64,000 nucleotides of DNA from Spirometra erinaceieuropaei (Eukaryota > Platyhelminthes > Cestoda > Diphyllobothriidea > Diphyllobothriidae): contig CACRXP010000388.1 in NCBI GenBank assembly GCA_902702965.1, positions 472,321-536,320 of the forward strand, written 5' to 3'. Every line of letters begins with the position of its first letter. Position 1 is the stretch's first letter. A model generated the notes under the pieces. That model was not told the DNA's origin. It ran no database searches and saw nothing but the letters and a program-made list of their open reading frames with translations. The translations under genes and the position numbers were made by a program. Below are positions 12,646 through 23,727 of the stretch, one piece after another.

Positions 12646-13344
12646 ACATGGCCGTTTTCGGCCTGCAACACGAAAGGAGATAAAGGGATGCGGACATACA
12701 ACACAATGAAATTGCACAGTATTGGGCTGGAAGATGCGTCAACGGCAAGAAATTCAATGTGGCGAATTCTTTCATTCCCCATTCATGAGCGAAGTCCAGG
12801 TGTTGTTCGCTTGTAGTACAGTTAGAAAATGGGCAATGCGTTTACTTTACCGATGCAAACGCGCAACAGGTTGCCTTGGGTCCACTGGCAACAACGTTAA
12901 CTGCGTTCTCCACGTTAGGCCAAAGTGACGCTTATGCGAAAACACTGCCGCATTCGGTAGTGCCCACGCATTACACAGGAATGTGTGTAGAAAATCATCC
13001 GAACAACGCAAACGAGGAGAGCGAGTGGACGAACACCCCGGCACACTCAAAGGAACTGCGGTAGGCAGACTGCATACAGTGCATCTCAATCTTACTTCGC
13101 ATGCTGTTGATGAATGTGCCACGTCCAACGTCTTTCCAGCAATTGAAATCTGTCAACGGCGCTACGCATGCCACTTTCAGCAGTGCGTGTTAGGCTCTTC
13201 AGTTACCGGAGAACGATCAACAGTGGGACGAATGTATTAATGACGCCTGAAACACGACCATCCACATCAAATTCATGCATTTTTTGCAGTCATATTGACC
13301 GCATTCTCTTCTCATCTCCTACAGATTTACCGGTGAAATAGAAT

Positions 13345-14079
13345 TTGCCCATGGCTGAAGATACCTTTCGTAAACTATGCAAGGAAAATTCAAATGTGGC
13401 TTGCACAGCAGGAATCTACAGCGAGGCGTTAATATTGATTGAGGATATGTACGCAGAAATCGCGATCAAAGTTCTTAGTCAACTGGGAATGTCACCGCAA
13501 AACCAATCTGCTGTTGCTTCGTTGGATGTGGATTGGCGCCATGAGCAAAACGAAACAGGGTTCAACCTCTGCCATGCTAGGAATCAAACATTCACAAGCA
13601 ACGACTAGAGCAGAATGACATTTACGATCAAATACTGCGGAATGTCAAGAACGGGGTTGGAGGAATCTTATTCCTAGATGAGCCAGAAGGGACTGGCAAA
13701 ACGTTCCTACTACGACCGATTCTGACGGCAATTCGATCCAATAAATGACATAGCCCTAGCACTTGCATCCCCGGAATAGCGGCAACTCTGCTATCTGGCG
13801 GAAAACCCCTTCATTCAGCTTCGAAATTGCCTTTGAACGCGCAATGCATTGAATGTCCCGCGTGTAACATTTCCAAAGCATCCAGCATGGGAAAAGTACT
13901 GCAGAAATACAAACTTATTGTTTAGGATGAATGCACAATGGCGCAAAAAAGCCCTCGAGGCCCCTGATCGAACACTGCAGGATTTGCGAGGAAACAGCAG
14001 ACCATTTCCGATGCACTGCTACTGCTTGCAGGAGACTTTAGGCCAACACTGCCTCGATCGACACCGGTGGACGAAATAA
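13345..14079 (+). pseudogene. Helitron copy 2 helicase remnant
   Basis: This region starts with MAEDTFRKLCKE and contains an intact Walker A (EGTGKT, with GTGKT at 13689-13703). The Walker B region near 13915-13940 is damaged: the IVWDEC seen in copy 1 now reads through TAG in GTTTAGGATGAATGC. A downstream open stretch at 14080-14319 continues the helicase toward the element's 3' end without recognisable later motifs. Confidence 0.75.
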
Positions 14080-14308
14080 ATGCCAGCCGTCATCACTTAC
14101 TCCGGAATTCTCGAGCGCGACTGGGTGCAGCAAACAATTGCCCTGCCTTCGACAGCGGCTAGAAGGGCGATCCTGCGTTTCACACATAATACGTACAGTC
14201 AACCGGTGGCCCTTACATTTTTCTTAATTGGGAACGTGCCCCTTCCTCCTTCCCTTATTTCCCAATTCATCAGATTGAGCCACAGCAACGCGTGGCGGGG
14301 TCCGGCTG

Positions 14309-16771
14309 TGGCCACTTGACCGACATTCGCTCAAACGCACGGGCTCCGCCCGACAGCCGCGCTCACCCCACCACCCACCCTGCAGGCACTTGAGCAGGCC
14401 CTCCACCCTCTCTGGGCCGATGCAATATGGGCAGCTAGGCAAACCACCCAGCCTGAAGCAAAAAATCATGCAACTCTTGGGCACCACTTGAACTTGTCCC
14501 ACACTAACCACATAATGGGGCTGTGACCGCTTCAGATGGGATTCTCGAGGGGTGAGGACTGGATGCGGTTAACAAAGCCCCTTCCCCTCTCCCCATGCAC
14601 AACCCACATAAGGGGACTGTCACCCAGTATCAGGTCAGTGTCGTGCGGAGGCCCGCTTGCAGTCACGGATACCGCGTTTTTCAGCTTCAGGTCTGTATCG
14701 TTCAACAACAGAATGAACACTATCAACTGAGAGTGGCTGAAAGACGCCAGCGAAGAACAGCAGACCAGCATTAAACACGCCTCCGTGCTCAGCATTCACG
14801 CTGCGTGATGCTGTTGTGAACGACGGTACGAAAACCACCGTTGGAAGACTAATGATTTTAGGGTAAGGTGATATCATATATACCGGCTGCAGGAGACCAA
14901 TTTCAACACAGTATCCATTTACTTTTCGGGATTTGCCGGTGGATATAACTTACACGTTAAGATGATAAATGCAGTCAGTGAAGAGGTAACGCACATGAAA
15001 TGCACCGCAATGAACCACTACTCCTACTGACTTATGATTCGGCAGAATGTAAATAATCCTCTTTTGAAATGCCGTCAATTGCTTCATCACTACATTGTGG
15101 ATATGTATGCAAAAATCGAAACTGAACGCCTGTTTTTCATTCGTTTGAATCAAACCAAGCTGCGCTCTGAAGAATATATTCCTTTGCATGATGCAGTTGT
15201 AAACGACGGTAATACACCTGACGTTGTAGGACAAATGATTTCTTCATCCACATACGCAGACAGTCCACTCCACATGCTCGGGTACGATCGAAGTGCAATA
15301 GTTTATGTTTGTCAGTGTGGGGTGTCCAGACCTACTCATTACATTCACATGCATTCCAGCTTGGTGGGATATTTATCGGCTCTTACTTCCTAGGCCATTG
15401 CCGGTGAATAGGTATGACATCACAGCACGTGTTCTCAAGAAGAAACTGAAATCGCTGATGATTTTCATGGTGAAACACGAGGTTTTAGTGTCTGTGCGCT
15501 GCTTGATGTATTGGGGGAATGGCAAAAGAGGGAACTGTCCCACGAACACGCCTAGATCTGGCTCTGTAACAAGATCACCATCAACGAAATCGCCGATGCA
15601 ATATGCGCTGAATTACCTGACGCCGACGTCGACAATGATTTGCCCGAAGTTGCGGCGAAGAATATTATAAATGGACTTTGCGGTGCCCCAAGTCCCAGTC
15701 CTCACCCCCCCTCACCGCTCACCACCTGGTATGACAGACGGAAAACGCTCTAAGAGATATCCTCGGGCATTCGTATGCACCACAGTTACCGGTAACGACG
15801 GAAGTCCCCTTATACCGAAAACGATCAGCGGAAGACGCCGGCAATTGACAACCGTACGAATGCGAACCGGTGACGTACCAGTCAGTAACCGCTGGGTTGT
15901 TTCGTATTCGACTTTGCTTTTAAAAGCAAGTTAAGTTCACATGAACGTGTAAAACTGCAATTCCGAGAAATGAATTTGGTACATTTGTAAGTACGTGAGC
16001 AACGGCAGCGACATGGCTGATTTGACCTGCAACACGAGAGGAGGGAAAGGGATACGGGCATACAACTCGATGAAATCGCACAGTATTGGGCTGGAAGATG
16101 CGTCAACGGCAAGAAATTCAATGTGGCGAATTCTTTCATTCCCCATTCATGAGCGAAGTCCAGGTGTTGTTCGCTTGTAACAGTAACAGATCTGTGTGGC
16201 GGATTCTTTCTTTTCCCATCCATGAGCAAGTCCAGGTGTTGTTTACTTGCAGTGCACTTAGTGAATGGGCAATGCGTTTACTATACCGATGCAAATGTGC
16301 AACAGGCCACCGGTAACACACATTAACTGCGTTCTTCCCGTTCAGCCACACTGACGCGTTTGTGAAAACCCTGCCATATTCGGAAGTAACTACGTATTAC
16401 ACAGGGAATGCGTGTAGAATATCATTTGTACGACGCAAATGAGAGCGAGTCGACGGACACCTTGGCATCTTCAACGGAACTGCGATAGGCAGAGTGCACA
16501 TCGTGCATCCAAATCGGTACGAATGCTTCTTACTCCGCACGGTGGTGGTGAATGTGTCCGGTTCAACGTCTTTCTAGCAATTGAAATCTGTCAGCGGCGT
16601 TAAGCATGTCACTTTCCGTTGTGCATGCCAGGCTATCAATTTATTTGAAAGCTACCGATACCGGGATGTATGCATTAGTGTTGTCTGCAACATGTCCCAT
16701 CCACATCGAATTATCCAACAGAGATTTTGAATTCACCTGTGCCATAGCAACGCGTGGCCGGGCCCGGCTAG
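14309..16771 (+). mobile_element. Helitron copy 3, 5'-truncated with intact 3' terminus
   Basis: The left edge corresponds to internal position about 6221 of copy 1 (GTGGCCACTTGACCGACATT), so about 250 bp of the 5' end is missing. It joins directly to the 3' end of copy 2. N-terminal and Rep segments follow, but the helicase region is mostly deleted between about 16700 and the end. The 3' end is exact: GCAACGCGTGGC, a GC palindrome GCCGGGCCCGGC, then CTAG at 16768-16771 followed by T. Confidence 0.85.
15034..15934 (+). pseudogene. Helitron copy 3 Rep remnant with post-HUH segment
   Basis: The pieces include DMYAKIETERLFFIRLNQ, DLLITFTCIPAW near 15330, and a decayed HUH region near 15540. There the sequence reads as CACGAACAC (HEH) in one frame, followed by TAG. 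Copy 3 alone keeps the downstream DGKRSKRYPRAF and VTGNDGSPL block at about 15735-15810, and NRWVVSYS near 15888. Stops and frame changes make it non-functional. Confidence 0.8.
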
Positions 16772-16772
16772 T
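16741..16772 (+). other. Helitron 3' terminal hairpin and CTAG end
   Basis: GCAACGCGTGGC precedes the 12-bp GC palindrome GCCGGGCCCGGC, and CTAG follows at once with T as the flanking base. This matches the known Helitron 3' signature: a short hairpin close to CTRR, with insertion between A and T. The related sequence at 14278-14308 marks the end of copy 2. Confidence 0.9.
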
Positions 16773-17639
16773 TTATTATAAATTGGGAGTTTTGGTCGGT
16801 ATTCGAGAGAGTAGAGGGCCAAGGCGGCGAAAGAAGAAAAAATCGATCAGACCAAGGCCAACAGATTCGGCCGTTTATTCAAAATTCCGCTCGATTTTCT
16901 CACCCAACGCTTTGATAATGGAGAACCGGCCAAGCTCTTCAAAACGTCAGCAATACAATTCCCTGGATCCAGTAAGCACTTCATCTTTCTCAGATAAGAG
17001 ATGTTTCCTAATTTTGGGCACATTTCATAAGTGAACCCATTTACTGCGCTTCAGGAAACCATTCCTTCAGAAAGTCGTCTCACATGACCACTGGTCAGCG
17101 AGCCACAGTTTAACCGATTTTCCTAGCTATCCAACCGGAAGCACTTCACTGGTTCACAAAGCTGGGCGCAGCGTTCAGGATGCGTCATGAGAATTTGTCA
17201 CTCTCTCTGTCTCTCTTGTGGTATGAAATGCAACCCTCGTACCGTTTATGCTGTGGTGAATAAATGAGGTGCATATGAGGTGCAAACGTGACATACCTTT
17301 GAGGCAAAAAGATGGACACACTTGTCCTCTTGGGCGTTCATATAGCTGCCTAGATGCTGGCGTGCAGGCAATTTAGCTTGCTTGACGTTGAGTTCAGCAG
17401 AAAGCAGACGAGTCAAGCCGTCGGAGATTGTTTCCCCTGAGGCGATCTCCCCACCAGGAAGACCAATTAGTCCAGTTGGTTCATGCTTCAGCTACAAAAA
17501 AAGATTTAAGAGGGAATGCAGATAACAGTAGCAGTTTGCACATTCTGATCGACGAAAAATCCCGCAGTTCGACTGTCGTGATCGATGTTTCACTGTGTGC
17601 CCCACAGCACGGTGAGACCAGGGACGATGACTTGCACAT
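16772..17639. other. Unrecognised sequence after the Helitron tandem
   Basis: An open frame continues from the Helitron 3' end to 17034, but the element boundary runs through it, so it is not taken as a gene. Nothing else is recognisable. Confidence 0.4.
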
Positions 17640-17800
17640 GATTCCTTCTATAGTCGTAGTAGCCTTGCGCTGCATCTACCGCACTCTCTCCTCCTCCCCC
17701 ACCCGGGCCTGGTGTCGTGACAGTCAAGAAGGTGGCTGGCACGGCGAAAACCGCACCCGGACGTGCCACCACAGCCCATGGTTTACAACGGACACTGACC
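17640..17800 (+). repeat. Dispersed repeat D, copy
   Basis: It has the ACCGC(A/C)CTCTCT pyrimidine block followed by ACCCGGGCCTGGTG and GTGACAG, closely paralleled at 19310-19370 and 28065-28120. The right limit is not defined. Confidence 0.5.
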
Positions 17801-18959
17801 AAGATTTTGCATATCAAGAAAATGGGGGGAGGGAGGCGGCGTGGATCCAAATTGGCCCGACATAAGCTTGCAACTGGGCCTGCCGCCATGCGCCCGAATG
17901 TTGGCATTTGTCATGGGCGCGCCTTCCCGATAACGCCTGCCTGACTCCGGTCTAGCCGCCTGTGTTGGTCCGGCGCATCTACGGCGTGGCCCGTTTTGGG
18001 GACAAAAAATCAGATAGGCAGCGGCTTGTTCGCGCGGCCCTTAACGTCAGAGGATGCAGGTTCATTTCTCTGTGACGTCAGCCAATGTGTCCTACAGAAC
18101 AGTTGATGTTGCACAACGACCTGCTGTGTTCCGACGACCGACCGAATCTGGATGAGCAGTCGGATGTTGTCTGCCGCATTCCTTGCACAAACTGGTCCTG
18201 CAGTTGTATGGGTAAAATGGGCCGGAAACCGGTGGTAAGGTTGTTACAAGGACACTAAATAGTCATTTTGTAAGGAGACCACGTAGCTCGCCTAGACACT
18301 CACAACCCACAACAAAATCGATACCTCCGATTTTACCGTCAAGTTCACAGACAGAACAGTCGGCAGCAAGACACTGTGCAAGATGACGGAGATGTAGAAA
18401 TCAGGCAGGGAACGCCATCCCTCCTACCAAGCGCTACTCAGCCAAACTAAAGAAAAAAGCAGCCCCAGCAACAGTAGAGGATGCAGAAATGGCCACTTAA
18501 TTTCCCTCATCATAACAGTTTTATCACTTTCTGACTAATGATGCCTACGGACTAAATGGACAATTCAAGGCTCAACACAGTAAACTAGTATTCCCGGTGC
18601 TGGAGCCGTCCTTCTCACCCTCACCTTTTTTTACTGTAGTCTGGAGAGCCTCGACTGTCAAAAACAAACGCCAATAACTTGCGCCCCTTAGATGAAGGGC
18701 AATATCCTTTCCAATTTCCGGTCAGGTTTAAACTTATTCGGGCATTGAAGGGGTTTTTAAAGTCAACCTGTGCAGGATTGGCTCGTAATTACCAACAGCA
18801 CATGCTTGTGGCGTGCAGACATCATGGCCGGTCTGGTGTCATTGGTCAAGACCTCGCTGTCTCAAGGTCATTCACCCTTTTGCAGTGGGCCGTTCCAGAC
18901 GCGCTGACCTGAAGTCAAACGACCGACAGCTCGGGCATACCAGCGTCCGCGCAGCCGCA
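17801..18959. other. No supported feature
   Basis: There are scattered short frames only, without splice logic or recognised motifs. Confidence 0.35.
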
Positions 18960-19160
18960 GCTGCGCATGCGGCCACTTGAACGTACCCCACCCCCTGCAA
19001 CCAGCAAACCAAGCCACTGGGACACCACCCCTCGGCAAATGCAACACACACAGACTGGACACCACTTGAGCTTGGCCCACGAGCCTACAAAAGCGGCTGC
19101 CATCACTGTCTCAGTGACTCTCAGGCATGACCGAATGCAGTCAACACCAGCTCTGGTTTC
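18960..19160 (+). repeat. Segment resembling the Helitron 5' internal region
   Basis: GCGGCCACTTGAACG..., CACTTGAGCTTGGCCCA and GACCGAATGCAGTCAACACC parallel GTGGCCACTTGACCG, CACTTGAACTTGTCCCA and GACTGGATGCAGTCAACACC in the Helitron copies near 6220-6490 and 14309-14580. Order and spacing agree, but divergence is high. It could be an older Helitron fragment or a repeat shared by both. Confidence 0.5.
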
Positions 19161-19269
19161 GTCAGTGGCCACCGCCGCCTGAGAGGAAAACTCCGGGTTC
19201 TCTGCACGATAACCCCCTCATTCTGGTGTCTTCCGTCTTCTCCCTACAACTTGGGATCTGACCGGGCGA

Positions 19270-19660
19270 TGGTAGCGCTCAACCTGCACATATTCTCACC
19301 GCCTGGACACTACATACTCTCCTGCCTTGTTCACCTGGGCCTGGTGGCATGACAGACTTAAGACGACCGGAGACGGAGTCAGGCGCAGTGGCTGACAAAG
19401 TTAACCAGCCCGTCTGCACGTGCCATACACATGCCCGATCTGCACATGAAGGACCGTGGTTTCACTAAAACAACAAAGGGCGGCTCGAATCCCGAGTAGG
19501 TGGGAGTGCCATACAGCGCACGCCAAGAAGGAGCCAATACAACCTGACTCTTCGTCCTGAGAGGAGGACCGAGTTATCCCATAAGCTGGCAGCCTTCCAA
19601 GGCACGGCGTTTGGCACGTTGTGATAGTTTCGAGCGCGTCAGACTTAACAAAATCGGGAA
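19270..19660 (+). repeat. Dispersed repeat D, longest copy
   Basis: It aligns in order with 28050-28380. Shared blocks are CACCTG..GGCCTGGTGGCA, GGAG(T/A)CAGGCGCA(G/C)TGGC, a GGTG..AGTGCCA block, and GCTGGCAGCCTTCCAAGG near the end. GGCTCGAATCCCG at 19487-19499 resembles a Pol III B box, which hints at a SINE-like head, but no convincing A box is seen. It lies just 5' of the RTE-like frame. Confidence 0.5.
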
Positions 19661-19749
19661 TATGCTGACGTGTCATGGAGACAGATTGCCCAACACCTAC
19701 CTGGCGCGCGCGCTCTCTCTCTCCGAGCCGGTCAACCAAACGATGCTGA

Positions 19750-21321
19750 GATTGGGCCTAGTTGCGCAACAATAAGGCACTCGGAGAGGACGGTATACCC
19801 GCTGAAATCTTCAAGTCTTGCGTCGACACTCTGGCGCCCTGGCTCCATGAGGTTATTAAACGAGCGTGGAGAGACGAGTTTGTTCCTGATGACTGGGACT
19901 TAGGCATCCTTGTACCTATCCTCAAGCAGGGAGATAAGACGAGATGCGAGGACCACTGCGGCATAAGTCTCATTGATGTTGCTGCGAAGATCTTCGCTAT
20001 TGTCCTACTCAGGCGATTCCAGGCTGTGCGTGACTCAAGGACGAGGCCCAACAAAGCCGGATTTCGTGCTGGACGTGGATGCGCAGACCAGATATTTACA
20101 CTGAGGCGCATTCTCGAATTTCGCCATAGCTACCAACAACCGACGGCCGTCTGCTTCATTGACTTTGCCTCCGCGTTCGATTTCGTTCACCGTGAATACC
20201 CGTGGCGGATAATGGCGCTAGATTGTGAACCGGCAAAAATCATCGCCATGATCAAGGCCTATTATCGCTCCACTACTACGAGAGTCCTGGTCCGCAGCAA
20301 TCTTTCCCAACCGCTCGGTATTCGGTCTGGCGTCCGACAGGGTTGTATCCTGTCACTCATCCTGTTCAACTACGCTATTGACTGGATCCTCGGGAGGGCC
20401 CTACGCGACAGTGACGGTGTTGAATTTGCACCCGGATATCGACTGACTGATCTCGACTATGCCGATGATATCGCCTTACTTGCTTCAAGTTTTGGTGATC
20501 TGCAGTCTATGGTGTCACGAGTGAACGAGGTCGTTAAATCAGTCGGTTTGTCCATAAAGGCTGGGAAGACCAAAGTATTCTCAAGCTGCATCCCTGACCA
20601 GGAGAAGGCACCCCTGGGGATTGATGGCTGTCAACTTGAAGAAGTGGGCAGTTTTGAATACCCCGGGGCGCGGCTGCTGCCTAATGGACAGAGTAAGAAC
20701 GACATTGTCTCCCGAATCGATGCTGCCCGCTGGGTTTTTTCAAGCCTTCGGGAATGCCTATGGAATCGATGTAACCTCTCCATCGCCACTAAGATTCGCG
20801 TGTACCGTGCATCTGTTCGGTCTGTCCTTCTCTACGGTTGCGAATGCTGGGCTTTGTGCGTGGCGGATGAGCGAAAACTGGAGGTATTTGACCACCACTG
20901 CTTGAGGATCATCCTTCGAGTGAAGTTAACCGATTTCGTCTCAAATGAGATATTCCGCGCTCGCTGCGACAACATCGCAAGGATAACTCAGGCCATCCAA
21001 GAAATACGACTGAGGTGGTTCGGGCATGTTCTTCGTCGTCCACCTCAGGAGCCCAGTGTTACTGCCCTCGACCCGGCATCGTTGCCCCATTGGAGGCGTC
21101 GAAGAGGGGGCCAGTTCAAAACCTGGCTCGACACAGTTCGTCAAGAAATGGAGGTGGTTCTTGGACCTTCGGTATTCGGTCTACGTCGTTGGCGAAGGGA
21201 ATGGGTTGAGCTGTCCAGATCTGCTGCCGCGGATCGTCACGCGTCGAGAGGTACAGTTCGGACATCAGCGAGGCTGGCCAGATCAGGCATGATCTCAGCC
21301 GTATCAAGTACAAGTGGCTGA
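19750..21321 (+). pseudogene. RTE-like non-LTR reverse transcriptase, 5'-truncated, catalytic motifs intact
   Basis: An uninterrupted frame of about 519 codons encodes the reverse transcriptase of a non-LTR retrotransposon, the enzyme for target-primed reverse transcription. Motifs appear in order: KQGDKTRCEDHCGISL, RPNKAGFRAGRGCADQ, motif A FIDFASAFD, motif B RSGVRQGCILS, motif C YADDIALL (YADD at 20458-20469), then KAGKTKVFS, and the C-terminal RLRWFGHVLRR typical of RTE-type elements. The frame is closed on the left by TAG at 19759-19761 and opens with TTG, so there is no real start. The upstream endonuclease domain is absent. This is a 5'-truncated insertion and cannot be autonomous, yet the RT domain itself is undamaged, which suggests a fairly young copy. 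The RTE assignment is from motif style, not a tree. Confidence 0.88.
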
Positions 21322-22121
21322 CAGAGATAAAAGGCAGAATACACGAGTAAGCATTGCCCAGCTACACGTGCCAAACCGGTCCTCTATGATTTAGTTGTTG
21401 GACTCAAGAAAGCCTCACAGACGAACGCTATATGACTGTCCGGCCAAGGCCCTCTGGTGGGGCCGATTATACAGGCCATGAAGCTGACATGAGGCGCTTG
21501 ACGCGTCCGACTCTCTGAACATGCTGAAAGTGCTCAATGCAACGACGAATAATTGCCGGGGTGCGCCAGCCGCGAGGCATGTGCTTTTGTTTGACATTGC
21601 TAGGGCCAGACACCAGAACTGCAGACAACTCAGTAGAGCGCCTCCTCAGACGGTATCTAAAGAGACCTACGTCGGGTTCAAATTTGTGCTAAGGGCAACA
21701 AAGAAACCAGAAATGAGCATTCCACACTGTCGTGTCTTTGTCGCCGCTGCTTCTAGCCAAATTCTGGACCAACGCGGTTTTAATGAGCATTATTTGGAAG
21801 GATGAGAGAGCCCAGCGATGGATACACAACCATTGCGACTATGCCGTCAGGGTTGGTTGGAGTGATCATACGGGCTAGGTTACCCGCCCAGCCTACAGAA
21901 ATGTACAAAATCCCCCGATTCTCATGCAGTAGGCCGACTGCGAAAACTGATTTTCCTAAGCAGTCACTAGATGTCCGCATGCACACGCAGAGGCCGGATA
22001 TATTGTTTAGAGGTAGTTTTTGATAACAATATAATGCATAAGCAGCTCACCAGACGCAGACAGCTGTTTCACGATCGTTACCGATCATCAGGACGTCATA
22101 GGCCTTATGAAGTGCGGAATG
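21322..22121. other. 3' flank of the RTE-like copy, nothing further identified
   Basis: The retroelement's 3' UTR must end in this interval, but I see no clear tail or target-site duplication. An ATAATGCATAAG motif at 22032 recurs in similar form near 23243, on the other side of the palindromic element. Confidence 0.35.
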
Positions 22122-23116
22122 TACAGTAGGTGGGCTAACTCATGAAATGTCAACCGAAATTCCGAAATGCGTTTTCGTTCGGAAAAGGCAACTTAAGTGG
22201 GGTTGTAAAACTTATTATCTTGTAGCATAATTCTACAATAATCCAGTTAGCTCAGGATGCCGGCTTTCGAACCAATTTCTTTCCGACCGCATGCAAAAAC
22301 CACACTTTGTAAAAAAATGACTACTTAAGTAGCATGCATTCGATCATTGATTTCCACTGCCCTCAAAAATGCAACTATATTTCATGGTAATCATGCATAA
22401 AAATATTAATTATTTTATTCACCCGGTAGAAAATGACGTCTTCTTTCAATTTTATACTCGAAGAAAGGGTATAACTCGGTTTTAAAAAAGTTTTCCAATT
22501 CCCGAATAATGTTGAACCCCACCTGTCTTTACACTTGCTTTAAGGGTTTCCAAACTACAGGCCGTATATTTTCCTCGCACGGAAAACCGTACATTTCTCT
22601 ACGGTATTAAGAGGAGATCATATGGCGTTCATAAAATTTAGTAGTGGATTTGAGTCAAATTGTAAAATTCACAAGCTGCATTAGGAAATGCAGAGACACG
22701 ATGTTTTATGAACGGTCATTTCACGGTATTAAAAAATCTCACAATTATAAACTTTTTAAGACCGAATTATACCCTATTTTCGCGTAACAAATTGGAAGAC
22801 GACAGTTTCTACCGAATAAGTAGAAGAATCAATATTTTTGTGCATGATTACCACGAAATATAATTGCATTTTTAAGGGCACTGAAAATCGGTGAGAAAAA
22901 TGCATGCTACTAAAGTAGTCATTTTTTGCAAAGTGTGGTTTTTTCATGCGGTCGGAAAGAAATTGGTTCGAAAGCCGACATACTGAGCTAACAGGATTAT
23001 TGTAGAATTATGCTACAAGATAATAAGTTTTACAACCCTATTTAAGTAGCCTTTTTGGAACGAAAACGCATTTCGGAATTTCGGTGGACATTTTATGGGT
23101 TAGCTCACCTACTGTA
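22122..23116. mobile_element. Palindromic TA-flanked element, copy 2 (full length)
   Basis: A 995-bp copy with the clearest termini. The left end is TACAGTAGGTGGGCTAACTC and the right end is the near-exact complement GGTTAGCTCACCTACTGTA. The arms run at about 22122-22510 and 22735-23116. The loop carries GTGCACGG-like and TTTCTCTACGG blocks shared with copy 1. No open frame of note is present. The TA pair at each end fits a TA target duplication. Confidence 0.85.
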
Positions 23117-23132
23117 AGCATGTCAAGTAGGC

Positions 23133-23727
23133 GTGTGACTCTCACTGTTGTGGTTAGGGTCTCAGTCGATCCCATTCTGTCCGCCCGCCAGCTTGCTACT
23201 GGCGACAACGAACGCTGTGTCATAGGACACATACCACATATAATACATAAGTAGCTCACTAAGAGTGTAAAAGACGAGACGCAACTTTCGTTGTCGTCAG
23301 TAGCAAGCTGGCGGACGGGCAGAACGGGATCGGACCAGATCGCAGTTGGTAGCCAGGAATGGGGAAGCGGACGGCCACCTTAACCCTAACCCTAACCTCA
23401 ACCTTAAACGTCAACCGTTAATCCTAACGGCAACCCTAGCCCTAACTCTAACTGAAATCGTAAACGTAACCGTAGCCCTTAGACATAGCCGTAACTGGAA
23501 AACCTAACCGTAATACTGAAACGTATTCGTACGCTCAAACCCTAACCTTAAACGCATAACCCTAACGCGAAAAACGAAACCCATTAGCCGGTACCCCAAT
23601 CCTAACCTCAAGCGTAAAACGGAAGCCAAATGGGTCAGATGTGATTATGGAACCCCACAAAATAGCCTCAGTAAACAAATCCCCCAGCCACCTGTAATAC
23701 GGGGCCTGGCTACCAACTGCGATCTAG
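23133..23727. repeat. Telomere-like repeat element, long copy
   Basis: The core (23378-23620) is a degenerate CCCTAA array, with variants such as CCGTAA and CCTTAA, flanked by inverted ends: ATCGCAGTTGGTAGCCAGG at 23339-23357 and CCTGGCTACCAACTGCGAT at 23705-23723. Further left, a 45-bp inverted repeat (GCCAGCTTGCTACTGGCG at about 23186 and its complement at about 23300) precedes the element. The leftmost block, TGACTCTCACTGTTGTGGTT at 23137, is shared with the short copy, so the repeat unit starts outside the inverted ends on that side. The telomeric motif is TTAGGG-like, as in most animals. Confidence 0.8.

Larger units (their letters stand above)
10999..14308 (+). mobile_element. Helitron copy 2, degenerate, near full length
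   Basis: It starts with TCTATATATCTAAAAATGG preceded by A, as expected for Helitron insertion between A and T. Rep and helicase regions follow in the same order as in copy 1. The 3' side carries GCAACGCGTGGC and GGTCCGGCT at 14285-14307, closely matching the true 3' end of copy 3 at 16741-16771, although CTAG is decayed to CTGT. Helitron copy 3 sequence begins directly afterwards with GTGGCCACTTGACC. Numerous stops make it non-coding. Confidence 0.85.

Noticed and set aside
16606..17034. 142-codon frame as a gene
   Set aside because: It straddles the Helitron 3' end at 16771, so it joins unrelated sequences by chance.
19762..19764. TTG as start of the RTE-like protein
   Set aside because: It directly follows a TAG stop and matches an internal residue of the family. 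The copy is 5'-truncated and has no true start.
23378..23620. A true chromosome end or telomere
   Set aside because: The CCCTAA repeats are degenerate, only about 240 bp long, and enclosed by inverted ends with ordinary sequence on both sides.
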